Part shown: positions 35,801 to 43,364 of the stretch, one piece after another | Position numbering within the stretch: position 1 is the stretch's first letter | Layout: every line of letters starts with the position of its first letter | Virus record (IMG/VR): IMGVR_UViG_3300025131_009739 | Span: 101,873-165,872 of that record | Reading direction: 5' to 3' (one strand) | DNA from: a virus | Length of the DNA stretch: 64,000 nucleotides | Translations under genes and position numbers: made by a program | The notes under the pieces: model-generated | Told to the model about the DNA's origin: nothing | Seen by the model: only the letters and a program-made list of their open reading frames with translations | The model's database searches: none

Positions 35801-36132
35801 GCTCGAACCTTCTTATTTTTGCCCTTTTTTCTCTGTTTTTTGCCTTTTTTGTCGACTTTTTCTTCAAAAAGTGGGTTTTTTCTTAGTTTTACGACATATT
35901 TTAAGCCTGCAGGGCCGCATCGTTTAACTTTTACCTGAATTTTATCGTTTTCAGACAAAAGTTTAACTCTTTTCTTATCTGCATCTTGATATTCGTTAAA
36001 ATATGCTATATTTTTCCAAGATTTACTAGTATTTTGATCAGTTTGATCAGTTTGATCAGTTTTCTTACGTTTTATTGCCATTTTAACCTCTTGTTGTGTT
36101 ATACTTTCAGTTTTTTTACGTTTCGAAACCAT
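35797..36132 (-). CDS. Lys-rich hypothetical protein with alternative start sites
   Basis: Up to 111 residues, strongly basic and ending KGKNKKVRA. Two in-frame ATGs, at 36132 and 36081, are each preceded by the same GAGGT-A/T-AAAATGG context and followed by similar (K)RKKT-encoding sequence, so the leader looks internally duplicated. A TDQ tripeptide is repeated three times through a 9-base tandem repeat. It overlaps clpP by four bases. The basic composition suggests nucleic-acid binding. Confidence 0.55.
   Translation of the reverse strand: MVSKRKKTESITQQEVKMAIKRKKTDQTDQTDQNTSKSWKNIAYFNEYQDADKKRVKLLSENDKIQVKVKRCGPAGLKYVVKLRKNPLFEEKVDKKGKKQRKKGKNKKVRA
36031..36061. repeat. Short tandem repeat, 9-base unit
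   Basis: About three copies of tttgatcag in tandem, encoding the repeated Thr-Asp-Gln tripeptide of the Lys-rich protein on the minus strand. Each unit contains tgatca, a palindrome. Unit number could vary between isolates. Confidence 0.8.
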
Positions 36133-36201
36133 TTTTACCTCTTTAAAGTGTTGATTAGCCCAGCCCTCAAATCAACGGATCCACCCTTGGGGTCATTCAT
36201 G

Positions 36202-36519
36202 TGGTGGAGGCGGTGGGAATCGAACCCACGTCCAAAAATCATCAAATATACTGTCATTCACAAGATTATCTGGTTTTTGAACCAGCAAACTGCTCAGTAG
36301 CTCAATTAAACGTGCGCACCACTTATTTTTATAAAGAAATAAGAAACTTTTTGCTAGTTTTGGAGAATAAGGCCACTAGCAGCCTCAGATTACGCAGCTA
36401 AGGCGTAATCAACTTCAACATTATCGTTGGCAGTTAAAAAGTTGAATGTTTATGCTGTGACACTCACACAGTCTTGCCAGAAATACTATCATAATCTCTG
36501 TCGAAACCATGACACCCCC
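36202..36519 (-). ncRNA. ssrA: Transfer-messenger RNA (tmRNA), one-piece
   Basis: On the minus strand the RNA begins GGGGGTG and ends CGCCTCC-A-CCA. All seven acceptor pairs form (two wobble) and the CCA end is encoded. The T-arm GTGGG-TTCGATT-CCCAC and the 5' TTTCGAC element are typical. A resume codon GCC opens the tag frame, giving ANDNVEVDYALAA then TAA. The product rescues stalled ribosomes and tags the peptide; the ALAA end matches bacterial protease recognition tails. Length about 318 nt is normal for a short one-piece tmRNA. Confidence 0.95.
36390..36431 (-). other. tmRNA tag-peptide reading frame
   Basis: Fourteen codons from resume codon GCC to TAA encode ANDNVEVDYALAA. It is preceded by the TTTTTAACT segment that positions resumption. 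The start AND and end ALAA are conserved in proteobacterial-type tags; the NVEV middle is variable and could be compared with host tags to find the source lineage. Confidence 0.9.
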
Positions 36520-36541
36520 AAATTATAAAAGAACTGAAATA

Positions 36542-36570
36542 AGTATACATTATTTTTTAATTATTGTCAA
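36542..36570 (-). promoter_or_regulatory. Sigma70-type promoter of the tmRNA
   Basis: Minus strand TTGACA (36565-36570), 17-bp spacer, TATACT (36542-36547). The -35 box lies inside the last codons of the HTH gene. A second TTTATAAT lies closer to the mature 5' end. This is the only such strong promoter recognised outside the early region. Confidence 0.7.
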
Positions 36571-36922
36571 GATCTTCAAAATAATTCTCTGTATTGTACT
36601 TTTTTATTAATTTTTTGAAGTGATCTAACTTAATACCTAAAAATCTGGCTGCTTCTTTCTTAGATCTAGTAGCTGAAAGAGAATATTTTAATATAGCATC
36701 TCTAACTAAATAAGGAATTGCTGAGAATATAGGTATACCATATAGATAACCTCCTACAGATTTAGCTGCTAACTCTAATTTTAAAGCAATTATCTCTTCT
36801 AAAGTTAAATTATTTAACATAACTTCAAATTCATCATGAGATTTATTTTCTTTTCTTAATTTATTACAAATAGAATAATATCTATTTTTTCCTTGAATTT
36901 TCTTCTTTTTGTTCCAATTCAT
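36557..36922 (-). CDS. Small basic protein with a Fis-like helix-turn-helix
   Basis: 121 residues. The C-terminus SATRSKKEAARFLGIKLDHFKKLIKKYN resembles a Fis/NtrC-type helix-turn-helix (KKEAARFLGI then recognition helix). The N-terminal part is helical and basic. Likely DNA-binding; target unknown. Base composition is very A+T-rich. Confidence 0.55.
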   Translation of the reverse strand: MNWNKKKKIQGKNRYYSICNKLRKENKSHDEFEVMLNNLTLEEIIALKLELAAKSVGGYLYGIPIFSAIPYLVRDAILKYSLSATRSKKEAARFLGIKLDHFKKLIKKYNTENYFEDLDNN

Positions 36923-36979
36923 ATGATTATTTACTTCAGAAAGATCTAAAAAATATTATAGCACATATTTTAGCAATTG

Positions 36980-38584
36980 TTAACTATCATCTTTCGTTAT
37001 TTTATCTGACCCTTTTGTGCCAGCTCCGGCAGGAGTTAGTTTATAGACTATTCCTTTATTGCGCAGCGATAATGCTCCTTTAATTCCTGCTGAGAACGGA
37101 GGCGGAGTTGAGTCAGCTCCGCAAGCAGCAGCGGAGCCAGCTGGTAATATATCGATATCTGCTAAATATCGATCATCTGCTTGATAAGAATATCCAGCAT
37201 TTAATGTAAAATCAGAACTTATGATAGGTTTTGTGGTTTCTTGACATTTTTTCCATGCTATAAATTCATATGCTCCAACATCTATATTCTTTAATGTTAT
37301 TACGACCGGGGCGCCTTTGGCGTCCACCGTGTGGCGTCCGTCTTCTGGGCCCAGAAACTCACGTTTATATCCACGTTTATCGCCGGTCCTTAACAATGTG
37401 TTCACTGATGTATCTCCGGCGTCGACTGCGTTTGAAAACTCGGATGCAATCTTAAAGTCTGGAGTAACATCCAGACACCAATCATTTTTTTGGTTTAATT
37501 CAATATTGCCGGCAGTCCCAGTAACACGTAATCCAGGATTAACTCTTTGTTCAGTAGAATGAAAAGCTTCTATATGCGCGGCGCCGTATACGTCGACTAA
37601 ATCATAAAGATTCGTGGAGGCATAATGATTATTGCCTGTTCCCAAACGAACATTTCCAGTTAATATATTGTATGTGTGCGCCACATTTACATCAGAATCA
37701 ATTACTAAGCCAGCGCCATTGCTTGGATCTGAACCACATCTTGCAACAATATTGTTTGTTATTGTATCAGGGCCAACGGCGTAGATCCCGTATAAACTAC
37801 AACTCAAAACAGTATTATTTATAATAGTAGCTCTTGTAGATGAACCAACGGCTATTCCTTGTGCAAATCCATAAATTACATTGTTTGAAATAATATAACC
37901 ATTGGCTTCAGTTCCATCCGCAGAGGCGATGGCAGTACCGTTGAAGGCGTTGGGGTCCGGACCGGCTCCAGAATCTCCCCACATGCCACCTCGAAATGTG
38001 CAACAATCAATTCTAGATGGCCAATCTGCCTCATTTTTGAAGTTGGCGCCCAAAACGTTTGATAGGCCGCCGAAGCTTTGACTAAATTCACAATTTAAAA
38101 ATCTTGTTTGTGTGTTTGTGCCGGTTTTATACACATATCCACCAGTTTTAATCCATCCTCCAAAATGAAAATTTTCAACTATTAATCCATATTCACCGTT
38201 ACCGCCTATCGCTGCACCTGGAACGCTGTGGCTATTATTTTGTAAATTAGAGCTTCCGCCGCCTTCGATACATGGCCGGCCCGAGCCGTCGGCACGCAGA
38301 GGCCAGCCCCGGATTGTCAAGTTTTTTTGATTTTCACAATCTATTACTTCTTCATATGTCCCAGAAGCGACAATAATAAGTGCTCGAGCGCCTTCCGGAT
38401 CTGCTGCAGCGTCAGTTGTACCTGCGGCGTCTATTACATCAATTGCTTTGTTTATTGTGAGATAAGGATTGCCTTCCGAACCGTCACCTGAACTATCATT
38501 ACCAGTTTTTGCAACATATGTAGTCGTGGTAGCAGCTGCAACATCGTCATAAAAAGTTTCGCTATTCCCTAAAGTAGTTGGCAT
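36980..38584 (-). CDS. Right-handed beta-helix protein, putative tail fibre/spike
   Basis: 534 residues, Asn/Gly/Thr-rich with no signal peptide. TYVAKTGNDSSGDGSEGNPY and SGTYEEVIDCENQKNLTIRG are typical of the DUF1565 opening of parallel beta-helix proteins. Later turns include YGIYAVGPDTITNNIVAR and NGYIISNNVIYGFAQGI. Phage tail spikes and capsid decorations often use this fold, sometimes with glycan-hydrolase activity; no catalytic cluster could be assigned. Confidence 0.65.
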   Translation of the reverse strand: MPTTLGNSETFYDDVAAATTTTYVAKTGNDSSGDGSEGNPYLTINKAIDVIDAAGTTDAAADPEGARALIIVASGTYEEVIDCENQKNLTIRGWPLRADGSGRPCIEGGGSSNLQNNSHSVPGAAIGGNGEYGLIVENFHFGGWIKTGGYVYKTGTNTQTRFLNCEFSQSFGGLSNVLGANFKNEADWPSRIDCCTFRGGMWGDSGAGPDPNAFNGTAIASADGTEANGYIISNNVIYGFAQGIAVGSSTRATIINNTVLSCSLYGIYAVGPDTITNNIVARCGSDPSNGAGLVIDSDVNVAHTYNILTGNVRLGTGNNHYASTNLYDLVDVYGAAHIEAFHSTEQRVNPGLRVTGTAGNIELNQKNDWCLDVTPDFKIASEFSNAVDAGDTSVNTLLRTGDKRGYKREFLGPEDGRHTVDAKGAPVVITLKNIDVGAYEFIAWKKCQETTKPIISSDFTLNAGYSYQADDRYLADIDILPAGSAAACGADSTPPPFSAGIKGALSLRNKGIVYKLTPAGAGTKGSDKITKDDS

Positions 38585-38614
38585 AATAACTTAATTAGTT
38601 TCTATTTTATAAAT

Positions 38615-39445
38615 TTATTCCATGGGTTCCAATTCTAGTTCTTCGCCCGGTACTTCCGGTTCAAGCTCTAGAGCTTCTGGTTCTTCTAATGGGGCCTCTT
38701 CTGGCGCTAATTCTACAGTTTCTTCTTCCCTAGTAGCTGAAATCTCTGCTTGGACTTCTTCTTCCCATGTATCAAAATATAAATTTAATTGTTCTTTCAT
38801 GTTATCATAAAAAACTTCTTCATCTGTAGTATTCCCCATTCTATTCCAATAACGCAATAAAGAAGCTTTCACTTCGGTTAAATTAAAAGTGTCAAAAGCT
38901 TGTTTTATACCTGTAACATCCCCATATTCTACTCCGGGAATTTTAAATGATTCTAATTCCTTGTCTTCTTTTTCCTCGGGTGTTTCTTTTTCAGGCTCTG
39001 TCCCCATTAAACGATCATCTTTATCAACTGAAATGGTAATTTCTTCTTCTTGTTCAGCAAGATCAACTTTGGAAACCTCTTTGGTATTGTCTCCTGGTGC
39101 CTGCATCGCGCTTTGAGTTTCAAGAGTTCTTAAAACATGATAAACAATGTGTTCTCTGAACGTTTCTCTTTGCTCTTCCGTTGATTTTAATTCTTTATAT
39201 CCCAATTTAAGTCTTTTTAAAAATCCTGTGTCCAAAAATAAAGAATCTAAGAAGTTTTTGCCAGTTTCAGGATATAGCGGCTCTCTTTCTTTCTCTTGAA
39301 GAACTGCTTTGCGGATTAAATTTCTTAATTTTTTTTCTTCGTCAAATTGTTTGTTTGTTCTTCTTTCTTTTACAATTTGGATAGCTTTACGAATATACTT
39401 TCTAAGCTTAAGTTCATTTATAAAATCTTCTCTACTGATTTGCAT
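38615..39445 (-). CDS. Glu-rich hypothetical protein, possibly virion-associated
   Basis: 276 residues. The N-terminal 60 residues form two basic amphipathic helices (LRKYIRKAIQIVKERR; LRNLIRKAVLQEKERE). The middle is KDDRLMG plus a helical FDTFNLTEVKASLLRYWNRM segment, and the C-terminus is almost only Glu/Pro/Leu. Similar LIRKxL N-termini occur in nearby proteins, which may mark packaging into the capsid; no known domain. Confidence 0.55.
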   Translation of the reverse strand: MQISREDFINELKLRKYIRKAIQIVKERRTNKQFDEEKKLRNLIRKAVLQEKEREPLYPETGKNFLDSLFLDTGFLKRLKLGYKELKSTEEQRETFREHIVYHVLRTLETQSAMQAPGDNTKEVSKVDLAEQEEEITISVDKDDRLMGTEPEKETPEEKEDKELESFKIPGVEYGDVTGIKQAFDTFNLTEVKASLLRYWNRMGNTTDEEVFYDNMKEQLNLYFDTWEEEVQAEISATREEETVELAPEEAPLEEPEALELEPEVPGEELELEPME

Positions 39446-39458
39446 ATGGAAAATACTC

Positions 39459-42200
39459 CTATTTGTTTAATAAATAGTTTAACACATCGTTAATAAGCTG
39501 TTCATTTTCTTCAAGCTTCTTTTTCTTTTTTGGTTTTGTTTTTCTTGGCTTAACGATAGCTGCTGATATACCAACAGAACCCATTCCCATTCCGGACATT
39601 TCTTCTAGATCTTCTGGCGGATCCGAAGATATAGAAATTGTAATTTTGCTCTTTTTGTTTTGAAGCTCTCTGCAGTTTGGATCTTCATAACAAGCCTCTT
39701 TGTCTCCTGCTGCTCCAGCAACGAAAGCTTGATAGCTTGGATCGCTTTCTTCTGTTTTGACCTTCGCGAGGCTTATATTTCTGGTTTCCGCAGAAGCTCG
39801 CTCTCGTGCGAATCTTTCTTCTTCCTCTCTTTCTATTTCGGCATCAAGCATCGCAAACACTTTTGCACGATTGATCTTTCTTTCGTCATCCGTGCGGATT
39901 GGAAGCTTGGTCGTGGTTGAATACCCCGTGGGGATACTATATTTATTAAGCCAAATAAATGCATTTCGACCTTGTATTATATTCTCAATCTCCGGTTTAG
40001 AAAGTTTATAACTTTTTAATTCTTTTTCAAACTTTTCATCATCGAAGATACGCATAAGATTTTGATGTTCGTCTGACATAACATTTTGTTCCGCCTCTTT
40101 CCAAATTCTCTTAGCTTCTTTGCTCCATTGATCAAGTTCTTCAGGAGATAACCGGTGCTCGCCGGCGAAAATATCTATTTCTGTTTCTTCTCCTAGAGGA
40201 GGTGCGCTCTTAGTTCTTTTTGTAGACGGTCTTGTGTGTCCTTTCCCACCACCAGTATGTTTGTTTCCGCCTTTTGTGATGAGCCGAGTTTTCATGCGAG
40301 AATGTTTAGCTTTCACTTTCTTTTGAAAAGGTTCAGTCTGTTCGTCCAGAGCTTCTTCAATTAGCCTGTATAAAATGGAAGAAAGTAGTCCTTTTTTTTT
40401 ATTTTCGGAAAGTTCTTCCGATTCTGGCTCCAAAGATGGCTCTAATTCTATTTCTGGTTCTGGCGGTATACCTAAAATAGACAATGCCAGACTTTCATCA
40501 ACATTATCTGGAAGAAAACTTCTAATTTCTTCGTAATTTTTAGTTTCTATAGCTTTTCGAAAATCAGAGGCACTCATATCGACAGTGTAAGTGTAAACAA
40601 GTTTGGGGTCGAGCGGTTCTAAAATAGTAACCATTTCACCTGTTATGTCATGTTTAAATCTAAGTTCGTCTTCGATACCGCCTCTATCAAATCTTCCCGC
40701 TGCGTCGGGAACTCCTTTTGCATCAGGTTTTGTGCTGGCGCCAAGAAGTATACAATCTTTTAATTTATAATTTTGTGCTATCCATTCCATGGAAGTTCGA
40801 ACCGGGGAATTGCTTTCGGATTTTTGAATAATAACATTTCTTAACTTATATGTTTTTTTATACAATTTCCACATGGCAATTGCTGAATCGATACCAACTG
40901 CTGCTTGATCTTTCTTTTTTTCTCCTCTTGAAAGTGGAGACACAAAAACAAAAACTTTATTTGCAATTTTAGAATAATGTTGCACCATTGACAAATGTTC
41001 TTTATGCGGAGGCTTAAACGCGCCAGGAATTAAAGCAACTGTTCTTTTACATTTCAAAGGATCTGCATCCTCGTCTTCGTCTTTTCTAAATGTTGATGCC
41101 ATTCCGCCAAGAATAAAATCTCCAGTAATTTTTACCATGTCAACGCCAAAACGTTTTTTATCGACCAAGACGACGCCTTCATGATTTTCGGCGTCCCCCA
41201 TATCACTTGTCAATGCATTAAGAACTTCCCTACCAAGAACTCTTGTAGCATGATAAAAAATAGCACCATTGATTGCGTTCTGTGCATTAGTCGAAGAATC
41301 TACACCTTCTGGAACTGCCAAAAAATGTGATAAAGATTCTTTATTTAAGACGGCAATATAAATTTCCTTGCTTAAAGCTCCTGATTTTTCACCATTTGCA
41401 AGAGTTACGGTTTCATGTCGTGGGTTTTTTGCTATCTTTAACCAATCTCGTAATAGTGCGGTTTGGGAATCATTAAACTCCTCATCATAAACAACAGTAA
41501 ATTTTTCATCCAGCACGCGGTTTAAATCAATACTTGCTATTTCTTTAAAAGCTGCCGGCACAGTTCCATAAATTTTAAAATTATGTCTCTTGGCAACTTT
41601 TCTAACTTTATTTAATAAAGATTTTAAAGCTTTTTCTTGTTTGCCATCTAATGTAAAAACTGTTGAGAAAACGTTTCCCGGGATATCAGGGGGCCTTGGA
41701 ATTCCAGGTCTATATGCTTTTTTAGATTTTTTTTCGTATATTTGTCCTACATTATGAATAGCAAGAAAATCATGATCATATTCCATAACATTGGTTTGCC
41801 CTTCGACATATTCTGTATTGAAAAATAATGTTGGATTATCCCACATACCTAATGTTTTTAACTCTGACGTTATATCTGGTAGAGCTTCGTTAAAAATATT
41901 TAACAGATTTGTATATACCCTAATCATGCCATGGCCTTCTTCAAATCTTCTATGTAAATTATTTGATGTTAACCCTTGCACATCTAAAGGATTTAAAGAA
42001 GCTCTGTCGCCAACAAATTCTTTTCTTCCATCAGATCTTTCCACCACTTTAAAACTTGCATTGACGCCATCTATTTTTAAAGTAGCTTTATTTTCTTTCA
42101 AAGATTTAATAGCATCTTTAAAGAATTTTATTAGATCGTCGCCATCTTTAACTTTTGACAAGTCAAAGGGGTGAGGCATATGACCTCCCGCCGCGCCCAT
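39459..42200 (-). CDS. Ligase-like plus cytidylyl/adenylyltransferase fusion protein
   Basis: 913 residues. The N-terminal 380 residues hold nucleotidyltransferase-fold motifs in order: KIDGVNASF (motif I, Lys about 42), LFFNTEYVEG (III-like), NHEGVVLVDK (IV) and VDMVKITGDF (V), as in RNA/DNA ligase-like phage proteins. From about 395 comes VALIPGAFKPPHKEHLSMV (HxGH-family nucleotidyltransferase, NMNAT/cytidylyltransferase type) with a distal SASDFRKAI. The remainder is a basic, low-complexity, helical tail with RPSTKRTKSAPP. An RNA-repair or NAD-related function is possible; reaction not established. Confidence 0.6.
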   Translation of the reverse strand: MGAAGGHMPHPFDLSKVKDGDDLIKFFKDAIKSLKENKATLKIDGVNASFKVVERSDGRKEFVGDRASLNPLDVQGLTSNNLHRRFEEGHGMIRVYTNLLNIFNEALPDITSELKTLGMWDNPTLFFNTEYVEGQTNVMEYDHDFLAIHNVGQIYEKKSKKAYRPGIPRPPDIPGNVFSTVFTLDGKQEKALKSLLNKVRKVAKRHNFKIYGTVPAAFKEIASIDLNRVLDEKFTVVYDEEFNDSQTALLRDWLKIAKNPRHETVTLANGEKSGALSKEIYIAVLNKESLSHFLAVPEGVDSSTNAQNAINGAIFYHATRVLGREVLNALTSDMGDAENHEGVVLVDKKRFGVDMVKITGDFILGGMASTFRKDEDEDADPLKCKRTVALIPGAFKPPHKEHLSMVQHYSKIANKVFVFVSPLSRGEKKKDQAAVGIDSAIAMWKLYKKTYKLRNVIIQKSESNSPVRTSMEWIAQNYKLKDCILLGASTKPDAKGVPDAAGRFDRGGIEDELRFKHDITGEMVTILEPLDPKLVYTYTVDMSASDFRKAIETKNYEEIRSFLPDNVDESLALSILGIPPEPEIELEPSLEPESEELSENKKKGLLSSILYRLIEEALDEQTEPFQKKVKAKHSRMKTRLITKGGNKHTGGGKGHTRPSTKRTKSAPPLGEETEIDIFAGEHRLSPEELDQWSKEAKRIWKEAEQNVMSDEHQNLMRIFDDEKFEKELKSYKLSKPEIENIIQGRNAFIWLNKYSIPTGYSTTTKLPIRTDDERKINRAKVFAMLDAEIEREEEERFARERASAETRNISLAKVKTEESDPSYQAFVAGAAGDKEACYEDPNCRELQNKKSKITISISSDPPEDLEEMSGMGMGSVGISAAIVKPRKTKPKKKKKLEENEQLINDVLNYLLNK

Positions 42201-42451
42201 TATTTTTTATCCTCTTCCAGTACCTTTAGTTTGTCTTCGAGCATTAAAACTTTTTCTTCAAGTTTTCTTGTATGCCGCTTTATCTCACGTACATGCTCGA
42301 GAGCAATTTCAACTCTTCTTTTTTCTGTTTGAGACTTTGGATTAAGGTTTCTAAGGATTTCACTCAAAGACTGAACATAACTGCGCACGCTTGGAGGGCT
42401 GTGACCTTCTCCAATCAAAAATTTGCGAGTCATTGAATCCCAATCTATCAT
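42200..42451 (-). CDS. Coiled-coil hypothetical protein
   Basis: 83 residues, with a C-terminal LEEKVLMLEDKLKVLEED heptad pattern forming a clear coiled coil and a basic middle. Adjacent, without gap, to two larger virion-candidate genes. No domain recognised. Confidence 0.55.
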   Translation of the reverse strand: MIDWDSMTRKFLIGEGHSPPSVRSYVQSLSEILRNLNPKSQTEKRRVEIALEHVREIKRHTRKLEEKVLMLEDKLKVLEEDKK

Positions 42452-43324
42452 TTACTTTTTTGTATATTCTTTTACGAGTTTATTATAAAGTGAATCTTCC
42501 CACCATTGTTTAGTAGGTTTTTTTCCTTCATTAACCTTGACGCGCTTCCCACGCCCGGGATCGGCAACGTGCTTGTCTTTATTTTCGGGCCGATCTGCAG
42601 CGCCACCTTCGTCCAAATCCTCTTCCTCTTCTCCCGGGAGTTCTTCCTCTTCTTCAAGATGAACTCTCTTTCCACGACCAGAATCGGCTACATGTTTATC
42701 CTTGTTTTCAGGACGATCAGCCGCTCCGCCTTCCTTAAGGTCCTCCTCCTCTTCGGATACGTCTTCCGTCGATTCTAGAGGCGTTTCTGTGTCTTCTAGT
42801 ATGTTTTTTTTGCTTAGTGCCGTTTGTAAAGCTTTTTGCACTAATTCTCGAATAGTTTTCTCATTCATGAGATTGTCTCCTTTTATACCTTTATAATTAG
42901 TTTCTTCTAATCCATTTGTCTGCATTAAATCACACCAATCTCTAAAAACCATATTGCCTCTTAAAAAAGCATCCTTTTCCATCTCTCTTAGATGAGGATC
43001 TTTTTGTGCATAGCCTTCTTCTGTTGCTCCGGAATTTTCAAATTTACCGTTACAGTTCTGATGATGATGCACTAACTCATGAGATAAAGATCTCATAATG
43101 TCTTTTGGGTGACGCCCATCTGTATATAAAACAATTGTAGAACTTTCCGGTTCGTAATGAGCTGTTTTACCAAAGGGGCTTTGTGCGTTTTGCTGATCCG
43201 ATTGTAATTGAACGCTTACAGGTTTGTTAAACCCTACTTTTTTTTGTGCAAAAGGAAAAAACTTTTCAATCAATTGAGTTAGAGCAGAAAAGTTTTTACC
43301 GGTATTGTTTTTTAGTGTGTACAT
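42452..43324 (-). CDS. Metalloprotease-like protein with a duplicated 23-residue peptide
   Basis: 290 residues. The N-terminal half shows IMRSLSHELVHHHQNC, a HExxH zinc site, followed by Glu-rich helices that could give the third ligand (EMEKDAF). NEKTIRELVQKALQTAL is an amphipathic helix. Two copies of GGAADRPENKDKHVAD-x-GRGKRV then occur between acidic stretches, with a basic C-terminus. It may be a virion-associated or prohead protease-like protein; catalysis not proven. Confidence 0.55.
   Translation of the reverse strand: MYTLKNNTGKNFSALTQLIEKFFPFAQKKVGFNKPVSVQLQSDQQNAQSPFGKTAHYEPESSTIVLYTDGRHPKDIMRSLSHELVHHHQNCNGKFENSGATEEGYAQKDPHLREMEKDAFLRGNMVFRDWCDLMQTNGLEETNYKGIKGDNLMNEKTIRELVQKALQTALSKKNILEDTETPLESTEDVSEEEEDLKEGGAADRPENKDKHVADSGRGKRVHLEEEEELPGEEEEDLDEGGAADRPENKDKHVADPGRGKRVKVNEGKKPTKQWWEDSLYNKLVKEYTKK
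42540..42733 (-). repeat. Duplicated coding segment with diverged synonymous codons
   Basis: Two copies of a peptide (GGAADRPENKDKHVAD-x-GRGKRV) about 120 bases apart. Reading codon by codon, about 16-17 of the 23 differ, nearly all by synonymous change, with one Ser/Pro exception. The peptide, not the DNA, is under selection, so an old duplication rather than a recent one is indicated. Confidence 0.8.
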
Positions 43325-43364
43325 TCTTGTGTTAATAATTAGTTATGTAATTTCTTTGTTGCCA

